From Clostridiales bacterium (GTDB taxonomy: Bacteria; Bacillota; Clostridia; Oscillospirales; QAMX01), in the NCBI GenBank assembly GCA_003149835.1, contig QAMX01000120.1, positions 1-32,475 on the forward strand: a DNA stretch of 32,475 nucleotides. The letters run 5' to 3'. Under the pieces are notes generated by a model that saw nothing but the letters and a program-made list of their open reading frames with translations, was not told the DNA's origin and ran no database searches. Shown piece by piece: positions 23,706 through 30,855 of the stretch (the first letter of the stretch is position 1; each line of letters begins with the position of its first letter). Made by a program: the position numbers and the translations under genes.

Positions 23706-24953
23706 TTAAAACAGGCCGGCGAAGTCGAGCGTCGCAAAGTAATCCTTAGGCGTCTCGGCGCGGCGGATCATCGAAACGGAACCGTCCTCATGCAGCATCA
23801 GCTCCGCAGAGCGCAGCTTGCCGTTGTAGTTATAGCCCATTGAATGCCCGTGCGCGCCGGTGTCGTGAATGTAGATATAGTCCCCGATTTCGATCTCCGG
23901 CAGCTCGCGGTCGATTGCAAATTTGTCGTTATTCTCACAGAGCGAACCGGTCACGTCGTAGGTATGCGTCAGCGGAGCGTTCTCCTTGCCGAGCACGGTA
24001 ATGTGATGATAAGCGCCGTACATCGCGGGGCGCATCAGGTTGCAGGCGCAGGCATCCAGCCCGATATACTCCTTAAACGTGTGCTTTTGATGGATTGCCG
24101 TCGCCACCAGCGCGCCGTAGGGCGCGAGCATATAGCGCCCCAGCTCGGTGTAGATCTTGACGTCGGTCATGCCCGCGGGCGCAAAAATCTCCTCATAGAC
24201 GCGGCGCACGCCGTCTCCGATACGCATGATGTCGTTGGGCTGCTGATCGGGATAATACGGGATGCCGATACCGCCGGACAGGTTGACAAAATCGATCCTG
24301 ACGCCAAGCTTGTCCGCAAGGTCGCGCGCGACGGTAAACAGCTCGCGCGCCAGCGCCGGATAATATTCCTCCGTCGAGGTGTTGCTGGACAAAAAGGCAT
24401 GGATACCGAATTCCTTCACGCCTCTGTCGCGCAGAATGCGGAAGCCTTCAAAGAGCTGCTCCGGCGTAAAGCCGTATTTGGCGTTGGAAGGATCGTCCAT
24501 AATCGAGTTGCTGATGGCGAAACGGCCGGGGTTATAACGGCAGCAGATTTTTTCCGGCAGACCGGTCAGCTTGTCCAGAAAATCGATATGCGTGAAGTCG
24601 TCAAGGTTGATGGTCGCGCCCAGCTTGCGCGCATAGAGATAATCCTCCGCCGGAGTGGCGTTTGAAGAAAACATCACGCTTTCGCCGGTAATGCCGCAGG
24701 CTTCGGAGAGCATCAGCTCGGTCAGCGACGAGCAGTCGGTGCCGCAGCCGACCGAGGCGAGCAGCTTTAAGATAAACGGATTCGGCGTCGCCTTGACCGC
24801 GAAAAATTCCCGATATCCCTTATTCCATGAAAACGCCTGATACAGCCGCTCCGCATTCTCGCGGATTCCCTTTTCGTCATATATATGGAACGGCGTCGGA
24901 TATGTCTTTGTGATTTCATCCACCATCGCCTTGGTCACAAACGGCGTTTTCAT
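23706..24953 (-). CDS. lysA: Diaminopimelate decarboxylase (clostridial LysA type)
   Basis: A 415-residue fold-type III PLP enzyme that decarboxylates meso-diaminopimelate to lysine, the last step of lysine synthesis. PLP lysine K54 is in F-F-A-V-K-A-T-P-N-P. The phosphate-binding glycine stretch is N-L-S-G-G-I-G-I-P-Y, and the active-site C-E-N-N-D lies in G-S-L-C-E-N-N-D-K-F. A Y-D-V-T-G segment precedes it. The canonical H-I-G-S motif is replaced by H-A-F-L-S-S-N, as in the known clostridial subgroup. The start at 24953 is preceded by AAGGATGG. A 163-codon upstream extension overlaps the symporter gene and is rejected. A perfect consensus promoter overlapped by a palindrome points to regulated expression. 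The upstream gene encodes an amino-acid symporter. Confidence 0.93.
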   Translation of the reverse strand: MKTPFVTKAMVDEITKTYPTPFHIYDEKGIRENAERLYQAFSWNKGYREFFAVKATPNPFILKLLASVGCGTDCSSLTELMLSEACGITGESVMFSSNATPAEDYLYARKLGATINLDDFTHIDFLDKLTGLPEKICCRYNPGRFAISNSIMDDPSNAKYGFTPEQLFEGFRILRDRGVKEFGIHAFLSSNTSTEEYYPALARELFTVARDLADKLGVRIDFVNLSGGIGIPYYPDQQPNDIMRIGDGVRRVYEEIFAPAGMTDVKIYTELGRYMLAPYGALVATAIHQKHTFKEYIGLDACACNLMRPAMYGAYHHITVLGKENAPLTHTYDVTGSLCENNDKFAIDRELPEIEIGDYIYIHDTGAHGHSMGYNYNGKLRSAELMLHEDGSVSMIRRAETPKDYFATLDFAGLF

Positions 24954-25011
24954 AGAGCGTATTCCATCCTTATCCTCTGTAATATCCTTTAAAAATTCAA
25001 ATTTATTGTAT

Positions 25012-25040
25012 ATTATACGGGAATTCACGTTGATTGTCAA
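25012..25040 (-). promoter_or_regulatory. Perfect consensus promoter of lysA
   Basis: TTGACA (25035-25040), 17 bases, TATAAT (25012-25017) on the minus strand: a full consensus match. The -35 box and most of the spacer lie within the palindrome at 25021-25049, and the TGA stop of the symporter gene overlaps the -35 box. Confidence 0.9.
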
Positions 25041-25049
25041 CGTGAATTC
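25021..25049. promoter_or_regulatory. 13-bp perfect palindrome over the lysA -35 region (candidate operator or hairpin)
   Basis: GAATTCACGTTGA (25021-25033), three bases, TCAACGTGAATTC (25037-25049): perfect arms. It covers the lysA -35 and spacer and the symporter stop codon. As DNA it could be an operator for a dimeric repressor; as RNA it would form a tight hairpin at the end of the symporter mRNA. No T run directly follows the stem, which favours the operator reading. Confidence 0.65.
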
Positions 25050-26368
25050 AGCACAAGGAATGATTTTTCGTTTTCCTTTTTTACCTCTGAAATCAACAGA
25101 ATACAGACAATGATATTGGGAATCGCCATAAAAGCCGTGGAAATATCGGTGATCACAAAAATTATGCCGAGATTCGCGCCGGCGCACAGCATCGGCAGCG
25201 CGGCATAAGCGATTCTGTACATCCTTCGCAGCACCACGGAATCCGTGAAATAAGCGAGGCATTTTTCGCCGTAAAAGGCCCATGAGGCCAATGTGGCGAG
25301 GACGAGCATCGTCATTGTGGCGTTGACGATAAAAGCGCCGCATCCGGGCAGAAAATGGGCGAACGCGTCCGACACGAGCGAGGCGGCCGAATCCGCAGGC
25401 CCGTACCCCGCCATCAGCACGACAATGGCCGTGAAGCTGCAAAAGACCACCGTATCGAGAAACGGCCCTGTCATGGAGATCAGCCCCTGCCGGTGCGCGT
25501 TCGGCTCGGCGGTCGCCGCGGCAAGGATCGGTTCCGTCCCCATGCCGGCTTCGTTGGAATAGATGCCGCGCGCCATGCCGTAGCGAATGGCGCCGCCGAT
25601 CAGGCCGCCGAGGCCGGCTTTTAGCGAAAACGCGCCTTTAAAGATCTGCGTGACGGCGCCCCAAAGCTGCTGCGGATAACAGGCCATGATAAAAATCGAG
25701 GCTCCGATAAAGAAAATACACATCACCGGTACCAGAAAGCCGGAAACCTTGGCGATGCGCTTGCCGCCGCCGAAGACCGTGACGAGCGCAAACGCGCACA
25801 GAACGCCGCCTGTCAGAAGCGGCGGGATGCCGTAGCTTTCTTGAAGCGCGCTGCCGAGAGCGCCCGACGGCAGCGCGTTTGCCATCGTAAAGGAGATCAG
25901 CACGCCTGCGGCCGCAAATACCGCCGCGGTTTTGACATAGCCGCGGTCGCGCATGACGTACATGGGGCCGCCGTAGGGCTGACCGTCCTTTCCCGTCCGC
26001 CGGTGCAGAACGGAGAGCACGCTTTCTGCGTAACGGGCGGCCATGCCGAGCAGCGCGGACACCCACATCCAGAAGACCGCCCCCGCGCCGCCGATCAGAA
26101 TCGCGGAGCTGACGCCGATGATATTGCCGGGGCCCATCACCGCGCCGAGCGCCGCGGCCAGCGCCGCCGTTGTGGAGAGGCCCTTTTGGCCGTCAGACGA
26201 ATTTCCCCTTTTTAAGTCCGCCTTAATGGCGCCGAAAGCGGCGGGAAGCTTTGCAAACTGAACCCACCGCAGCCGTACGGAGAAAAAAATACCGCTTCCG
26301 ACGAATAAAAACAGCGTCGGAAGCCCCCAAACGACCGAGTTAATCTTTTCGAGAACCGCCGTTATCAT
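25037..26368 (-). CDS. AGCS-family alanine/glycine:cation symporter
   Basis: A 443-residue membrane protein with about ten or eleven helices. Family signatures are G-M-A-A-R-Y-A-E-S-V-L, the P-Y-G-G-P-M-Y-V loop and S-N-E-A-G-M-G-T-E-P-I. AGCS carriers (DagA/AlsT type) import alanine or glycine with sodium or protons. The start at 26368 has GGAGGG five bases upstream; a 14-codon upstream extension has no support. The stop codon lies inside the palindrome that overlaps the lysA promoter. Same strand as lysA, but the strong promoter between them suggests separate control. The 255-base divergent region to the U32 gene holds only that gene's promoter. Confidence 0.95.
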   Translation of the reverse strand: MITAVLEKINSVVWGLPTLFLFVGSGIFFSVRLRWVQFAKLPAAFGAIKADLKRGNSSDGQKGLSTTAALAAALGAVMGPGNIIGVSSAILIGGAGAVFWMWVSALLGMAARYAESVLSVLHRRTGKDGQPYGGPMYVMRDRGYVKTAAVFAAAGVLISFTMANALPSGALGSALQESYGIPPLLTGGVLCAFALVTVFGGGKRIAKVSGFLVPVMCIFFIGASIFIMACYPQQLWGAVTQIFKGAFSLKAGLGGLIGGAIRYGMARGIYSNEAGMGTEPILAAATAEPNAHRQGLISMTGPFLDTVVFCSFTAIVVLMAGYGPADSAASLVSDAFAHFLPGCGAFIVNATMTMLVLATLASWAFYGEKCLAYFTDSVVLRRMYRIAYAALPMLCAGANLGIIFVITDISTAFMAIPNIIVCILLISEVKKENEKSFLVLNSR

Positions 26369-26567
26369 AAAATCCCTCCGCACATGGCCTTTCCTGCGCA
26401 TCAAGCGCACGCGGGCCGGTTTTTCCGCCTGTTTATCTCTATGCCCGACGCCGGCAGTTCATGTTTTCCTTTCAAAAATCTCTTGAAACCGCCGGATATC
26501 CTCCCTCTCCCTTTGGCCCGACCGAACGCTCCCGCTTGCGCCATCGAGCGCGGTCGGAAAAATCCGC

Positions 26568-26596
26568 TTGAACGAAACCGGCTTTTATACTATAAT
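26568..26596 (+). promoter_or_regulatory. Promoter of the U32 peptidase-family gene
   Basis: TTGAAC (26568-26573) and perfect TATAAT (26591-26596) are 17 bases apart. The predicted start is about 20 bases before the ATG at 26624. Confidence 0.8.
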
Positions 26597-26623
26597 AGAC
26601 GGTATGAGAGAGGAGAGCTTCGG

Positions 26624-28669
26624 ATGAAAGGTGAAATATTAGCTCCCTGCGGCGACTTTGCCTGCATGGAGGCCGCGGTTCGCAGCGGAGCGGACGCGGT
26701 ATACTTCGGCGCGGGCAATTTTAACGCGCGGAGAAACGCGGGCAATTTTGACGGCGAGGCGCTCGGCAAAGCGATTGAATACTGCCGCGTCAGAGGGGTG
26801 AAAACCCACATCACGCTCAACACCCTTTTGCAGGACGGCGAAACAGACGAAGCGCTGCTCGTCGCCCGCGAAGCGGCCGCAGCCGGGGCGGACGCTTTGA
26901 TCGTTCAGGACCTGGGGCTTGCCCGGAGATTGAGACAGGTCGTTCCCGACCTTGCGCTCCACGCCTCTACGCAGCTCAGTATTCACGATGAAAACGGCGT
27001 CAGAGCGGCGAAACGGCTCGGCTTTTCCAGGGTTGTCCTCGCGCGCGAGCTGTCGTTGGAGGAGATTCGGAAAATCTGTCACTCGGCCGCGGAGCTTGGC
27101 ATGGAGATTGAGGCCTTCATCCACGGCGCGCTCTGTATGTCGGTATCGGGTCAGTGCTATCTGTCCGCGATGATCGGCGGCCGCAGCGGCAACCGCGGCC
27201 TCTGCGCCCAGCCCTGCCGCCTGCCATTTTCGGCCGGGGGCGATTCAGGTTACGCCTTATCCCTAAAAGATATGAGCCATCTCTCACAGATCGGCGCGCT
27301 CGCCGGCGCGGGCGTCGTCTCCTTTAAAATCGAAGGGCGGATGAAGCCGCCCGAGTACGTCGCCGCCGCCGTCACCGCCGCCCGGGAGGCCAGAGACGCC
27401 GGACGGGTATCCGAAAAAACGGGCCGGCTGCTGGAATCGGTCTTTTCACGCTCCGGCTTTACCGACGGTTATCTCAGCGGAAAGCGGCGGGATATGTTCG
27501 GCATTCGCACCGAAGCCGACAAAACCATGGCGGCAGCGGTGGAGAATTCCCTGCACGAGCTGTACCGCAATGAATTTCCGCGTCTGGGGCTGACGGCTTC
27601 GCTGGTCTGCCGCGTGGGACAGACGGCTTTCTTCACCGTCAGCGACGGGACGTTTTCAGCCGTTGCCGAAGGCATGAGTGTCTCCCGATCCGCCGGCCGA
27701 CCGCTCGACAGGGCGTTTGCGGAACGGCAGCTCTCCCGAACAGGCGGCACGCCCTTCTTCCTCCAAAGCCTGACCTTAGACTGTGACGAGGATGCCTTCC
27801 TGCCCGCGTCCGAGCTGAACCGGCTCCGCAGAACCGCCTTGGAATCGCTTCTGCAAAAGCGCCGGGCGCGGCCTGCCGTTCGTTTCGGCTGTGAAACCGT
27901 GTCCCTTCAAACCCGAACGCATACGCTGAGCGGATTGACGGCGCGGTTCAGCGGCGTCCTGCCCGCCTCCTTAAACGAAATCACCCGCGCCTATCTCCCC
28001 TACGACGCGCCGGACGAGCTGTTTCTGCGCCTGATTCGCGAGATCGGAAACGTCGGCGCCGAGCTGCCGAGGACGCTTTTCGCCGGAGACGCCGCGCTGC
28101 GAAAGCGGCTGAACGAGCTGCGGGAGCTTGGCGTCAGCCGCGCCCTGTGCGAAAACGTCGGCGCGGTCGAATTGGCATGGGAGCTGGGCTTCCAGGCGGA
28201 CGGCGGGATGTTTTTACAGATCACCAATTCCTACGCTCTGGCCGCCGCCGCTGACCTCGGCCTCGCTTCCGCGGTGATCTCCTTTGAAAATACGCTCGAA
28301 CAGACCGCCGGTCTTCGCACCGACATGGAGACGGGGCTTGCCGTCTACGGTTATCTTCCGCTCATGCTGGTTCGGTGCTGCCCGTTAAAAAACAGCCGCG
28401 GCTGTCAAAACTGCCGCGGGGGTTTTATCACCGACCGGATGGGCAAACGCTTCTTTGTCAAGTGCCGCGACGGCGCTTCGGAAATATTGAACTGCGTTCC
28501 GCTTGTGATGAGCGACCGAAAGAGAGAGATTAAAAACGTCGATTTCGCGCTGCTGTACTTTACGCGTGAAACGGCGCAGGAAATCGGCGCGGTCATCAGC
28601 GACTGGACAAACGGCGCCGCTCCCAGCGGAGAACATACCCGCGGCCTTTATTACAGAGGCGTGCGCTGA
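26624..28669 (+). CDS. U32 peptidase-family protein, RlhA-like (23S rRNA hydroxylation)
   Basis: A 681-residue protein with an N-terminal TIM-barrel-like U32 domain starting L-A-P-C-G-D and A-V-Y-F-G-A-G-N-F-N-A-R. The U32 signature E-A-F-I-H-G-A-L-C-M-S-V-S-G-Q-C is followed by R-S-G-N-R-G-L-C-A-Q-P-C-R. A C-terminal DUF3656-like part ends in C-C-P-L-K-N and C-Q-N-C-R-G-G-F. The cysteines likely hold an iron-sulfur cluster. The length matches E. coli RlhA (about 650 residues), which hydroxylates C2501 of 23S rRNA using prephenate; shorter homologues (TrhP) act on tRNA U34. The rRNA target is inferred from length and domain order. AGGAG precedes the ATG at 26624; an 80-codon upstream extension crosses the promoter and is rejected. 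Confidence 0.88.
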   Translation: MKGEILAPCGDFACMEAAVRSGADAVYFGAGNFNARRNAGNFDGEALGKAIEYCRVRGVKTHITLNTLLQDGETDEALLVAREAAAAGADALIVQDLGLARRLRQVVPDLALHASTQLSIHDENGVRAAKRLGFSRVVLARELSLEEIRKICHSAAELGMEIEAFIHGALCMSVSGQCYLSAMIGGRSGNRGLCAQPCRLPFSAGGDSGYALSLKDMSHLSQIGALAGAGVVSFKIEGRMKPPEYVAAAVTAAREARDAGRVSEKTGRLLESVFSRSGFTDGYLSGKRRDMFGIRTEADKTMAAAVENSLHELYRNEFPRLGLTASLVCRVGQTAFFTVSDGTFSAVAEGMSVSRSAGRPLDRAFAERQLSRTGGTPFFLQSLTLDCDEDAFLPASELNRLRRTALESLLQKRRARPAVRFGCETVSLQTRTHTLSGLTARFSGVLPASLNEITRAYLPYDAPDELFLRLIREIGNVGAELPRTLFAGDAALRKRLNELRELGVSRALCENVGAVELAWELGFQADGGMFLQITNSYALAAAADLGLASAVISFENTLEQTAGLRTDMETGLAVYGYLPLMLVRCCPLKNSRGCQNCRGGFITDRMGKRFFVKCRDGASEILNCVPLVMSDRKREIKNVDFALLYFTRETAQEIGAVISDWTNGAAPSGEHTRGLYYRGVR

Positions 28670-28710
28670 ACCGTTTGACTTGGCGTCTGGTCGTTTTTCC
28701 TGACAAGACA

Positions 28711-28748
28711 AAAAGCGCCGCTATGACGGATCATAGCGGCGCTTTTTT
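28711..28748. terminator. Bidirectional intrinsic terminator
   Basis: Perfect 16-base arms (28711-28726, 28731-28746) with a four-base loop, GCGCCGCTATGA core, T6 on the plus side and a T run on the minus side. It serves the U32 gene and, 100 bases after its stop, mgtE. 28750-28847 shows nothing else. Confidence 0.9.
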
Positions 28749-28847
28749 ATTTGAAGATGGATTTTTCTATTCTTTCCAAGCCTATCCAAACGTCTGCCGT
28801 AAAACCGGTTCAGCTTTCGGCATTCCCCGTATCAGCAGCGTCCGCCG

Positions 28848-30206
28848 CTATTTCAGATGCAGAATCAGCGTCGCCACATTGAAATAAATCAGCACCGAAC
28901 ACGCGTCGACGATCGTCGTAATCAACGGCGACGCCATGATCGCCGGGTCCAGTTTGCATTTTTTCGCCAGCATCGGCAGCGAACAGCCGAGCGCCTTGGC
29001 TAACAGAACGGAAAATATCAAGGTGATGCCGAGCACCAGCGAGATCATCAGCATCTCATGCGTAAACCCATACATGATCAGCACGCGCAGCGTGTTAACG
29101 GCCGCGAGCGTCACGCTGATGCAGACGGAAATCCGCGCTTCTTTAAAAAGCACGCGGAAATAATCGTCAAACGAGATTTCGTCGGTCGCCAGCCCGCGGA
29201 TGATCATCGTCGAGCTCTGGGCGCCGCAGTTTCCGCCCGTGTCCATCAGCATGGGGATAAACGAAACCAACAGCGGCAGCGCCTCAAAAGCGTTTTCATA
29301 TTTTGTGATCAGAATACCGGTAAAGGTCGCCGAGAGCATCAGGATCAGCAGCCAGACGATTCTCTTTCTGGCGTGCGCGAAAACGGAGGTTTCGAGATAC
29401 GAAGTCTCGATCGGCGTCATCGCCGCCATTTTGGCGAAGTCCTCGTTGGCCTCCTCCTGCAAAACGTCGATGGCGTCGTCAAATGTGACAATACCGACGA
29501 GCCTTTGCTCTCGGTCGACGACGGGCAGGGCCAGAAAATCGTATTTGTCGAATTTTTTAGCGACATCCTCCCGGTCGTCGGTCGTATTCACAAAGATGAT
29601 GTTCGTCTCCATGATATCGGCCAGAGGCGTCCGCGGCGCCGCAAGCAGCAGGGTGCGAACGCTGACGACGCCGGTCAGATGTCGGTTGTTATCGGTGATG
29701 TAACAGGTATAGACCGTTTCTTTGTCGAGGCCGGTGGCGCGGATGTGTTCAAACGCCTCCTCGACCGTCATCTCCGCTTTCAGATCGACAAACTCCGTGG
29801 TCATAATGCTGCCGGCGCTGTCGTTTGGATATTGCAGGATCTCGTTGATACTGCGGCGAAGCGTCGCGTCGGCGTTGCGGATGATCCGCTTGACGACGTT
29901 GGCGGGCATCTCCTCGATGATATCGACCGTATCGTCGGCGAACAGCTCGTTGACAATCGCTTTCAGCTCGCTGTCGGAAAAGGCGCGGATCAGGGATTCC
30001 TGACTCTGCGAATCCATCTCGACAAAGGTCTCGGCGGCGATATCCTTCGGCAGCAGCCGAAAGACAAACAGGAGCCGCTCGCCCTCCAGCGAATCCAAAA
30101 TTCCGGCGATATCCACCGGATTCATTTTCGTGAGAGCCGCGTGCAGCTCCCAGTATTTTTTTTCATCCAAAAGTGCAAAAAGGTCTGTAAAAATCGCTTT
30201 ATCCAT
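28848..30206 (-). CDS. mgtE: Magnesium transporter MgtE
   Basis: A 452-residue MgtE with the standard order: N-terminal superhelical domain (about 1-130), two CBS domains (about 137-260) and five membrane helices (about 283-450). Pore-region motifs are P-M-L-M-D-T-G-G-N-C-G-A-Q-S-S-T and D-P-A-I-M-A-S-P-L-I-T-T-I-V-D. The acidic pore-gate residue is present in the last motif. MgtE is a homodimeric Mg2+ channel whose cytoplasmic domains close it when internal Mg2+ is high. AGGA lies seven bases before the ATG. Transcription passes through an M-box riboswitch, a terminator and an arginine-rich leader ORF, so control by Mg2+ is expected at both RNA and protein level. Confidence 0.97.
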   Translation of the reverse strand: MDKAIFTDLFALLDEKKYWELHAALTKMNPVDIAGILDSLEGERLLFVFRLLPKDIAAETFVEMDSQSQESLIRAFSDSELKAIVNELFADDTVDIIEEMPANVVKRIIRNADATLRRSINEILQYPNDSAGSIMTTEFVDLKAEMTVEEAFEHIRATGLDKETVYTCYITDNNRHLTGVVSVRTLLLAAPRTPLADIMETNIIFVNTTDDREDVAKKFDKYDFLALPVVDREQRLVGIVTFDDAIDVLQEEANEDFAKMAAMTPIETSYLETSVFAHARKRIVWLLILMLSATFTGILITKYENAFEALPLLVSFIPMLMDTGGNCGAQSSTMIIRGLATDEISFDDYFRVLFKEARISVCISVTLAAVNTLRVLIMYGFTHEMLMISLVLGITLIFSVLLAKALGCSLPMLAKKCKLDPAIMASPLITTIVDACSVLIYFNVATLILHLK

Positions 30207-30239
30207 GGCCGTATCCTCTCATCATCATAGTTTTCACCT

Positions 30240-30271
30240 GAGCTGCCGGCAATATACCGTTATCGCAGCTC
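30240..30271 (-). promoter_or_regulatory. Stem-loop just before the mgtE ribosome site
   Basis: GAGCTGC (30240-30246) pairs with GCAGCTC (30265-30271), and an inner CGG/CCG extends the stem around a CAATATA loop. It lies between the leader ORF stop and the mgtE start. It could pair alternatively with leader RNA; no partner was proven. Confidence 0.4.
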
Positions 30272-30314
30272 TTGAATCATGATCTTTTGAGACACACCGG
30301 CATGGACGCCGCCG

Positions 30315-30407
30315 TCATCCTCCGCCGCGCAAAAAAGAGGCGCGAAGCAAAGGACGCCTGCGTCGTCGATACGCCGATCTGTCTTTCTGACTCCCGCTGG
30401 GGTCCAT
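30315..30407 (-). CDS. Arginine-rich 30-residue leader ORF upstream of mgtE
   Basis: An ATG ending at 30407 opens 30 codons to TGA at 30315, with GAGGTGAG about five bases upstream, as good as any ribosome site in the window. The peptide has a run of five arginines then proline (Y-R-R-R-R-R-P-L-L-R) encoded by CGA CGA CGC AGG CGT, and ends F-L-R-G-G-G. It lies after the M-box terminator and before mgtE. Mg2+-transport genes in enterobacteria have regulatory leader peptides (MgtL type), although those are proline/acidic rich. A translated attenuator or ribosome-stalling leader is therefore plausible, but whether it is translated is unknown. Confidence 0.4.
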   Translation of the reverse strand: MDPSGSQKDRSAYRRRRRPLLRASFLRGGG

Positions 30408-30431
30408 TCTTCTCACCTCACTTACAGTATA

Positions 30432-30469
30432 AGAAAAGCCGCGCCGAACCGTGAACGGTTGGCGCGGCT
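30432..30469 (-). terminator. GC-rich terminator of the M-box leader
   Basis: Arms 30437-30452 and 30455-30469 pair over about 15 bases with one bulge; on the minus strand the stem is followed by TTTTCTT. It lies about 95 bases after the M-box aptamer, where an Mg2+-controlled terminator is expected. The plus strand also has T6, so it could work both ways. The intervening sequence (30471-30562) holds other hairpins, e.g. CGGCAG/CTGCCG at 30482-30496, and an 8-bp TTTCGCGC/GCGCGAAA pair near 30497-30532 that may be parts of the switch. Confidence 0.7.
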
Positions 30470-30562
30470 GTTTTTTCTCACCGGCAGCACCTGCCGTTTC
30501 GCGCGTCAAGCGCTGTGAAAACGGCGCGAAAAAGCGTTTCGCCTTTCAGCTCTGCCGAAAAA

Positions 30563-30720
30563 CAGATACCCCAATCGTTCAAGCTTCAGCTTCGCAGGGC
30601 GATGAAACTGCGTTAAGATACGCCTTACTTCGACATATCCTGTTGACCGGCAAAAAAAGTGTCTCCACTTTCAGCGGCAGCAGTCCGTATCCCTGTGGTA
30701 GCCTCGCCTACCGAGATCTG
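30563..30720 (-). promoter_or_regulatory. M-box (ykoK) magnesium riboswitch
   Basis: On the minus strand the M-box core pieces appear in order: GGTAGGCGAGGCTACC, GGGATACGGACTGCTGCC, GTCAACAG, GTCGAAGTAAGGCG and GCTGAAGCTTGAACGATTG. These match the B. subtilis ykoK leader as remembered. The ends CAGAT and ATCTG close P1. When Mg2+ is high the aptamer folds and favours termination, so mgtE is made when Mg2+ is scarce. It lies about 360 bases before mgtE, behind a clear promoter. Confidence 0.88.
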
Positions 30721-30781
30721 CGTTTATATCCTTCGTCTGTCCGTCGTTTCACAAGCGGACAAATCGAACGATTTCTTATTT

Positions 30782-30810
30782 ATTATAGGCTCTTTTCCCT
30801 GTTTTGTCTA
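30782..30810 (-). promoter_or_regulatory. Promoter of the M-box-mgtE transcript
   Basis: TAGACA (30805-30810), 17 bases, TATAAT (30782-30787) on the minus strand, in the gap after the acetyltransferase stop. The start would be about 50 bases before the aptamer. Confidence 0.8.
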
Positions 30811-30855
30811 CGGACAGAATCGACAATCTTCCTGCGGACAAAGCCGGACAAGTCA

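Noticed and set aside
29058..30230. A 390-codon plus-strand open frame opposite mgtE
   Set aside because: Antisense to well-conserved mgtE, with shadow-type composition.
30426..30431. TATACT as a second mgtE promoter downstream of the M-box terminator
   Set aside because: The best -35 (TTCACG at 18 bases) is weak and lies in the terminator stem.
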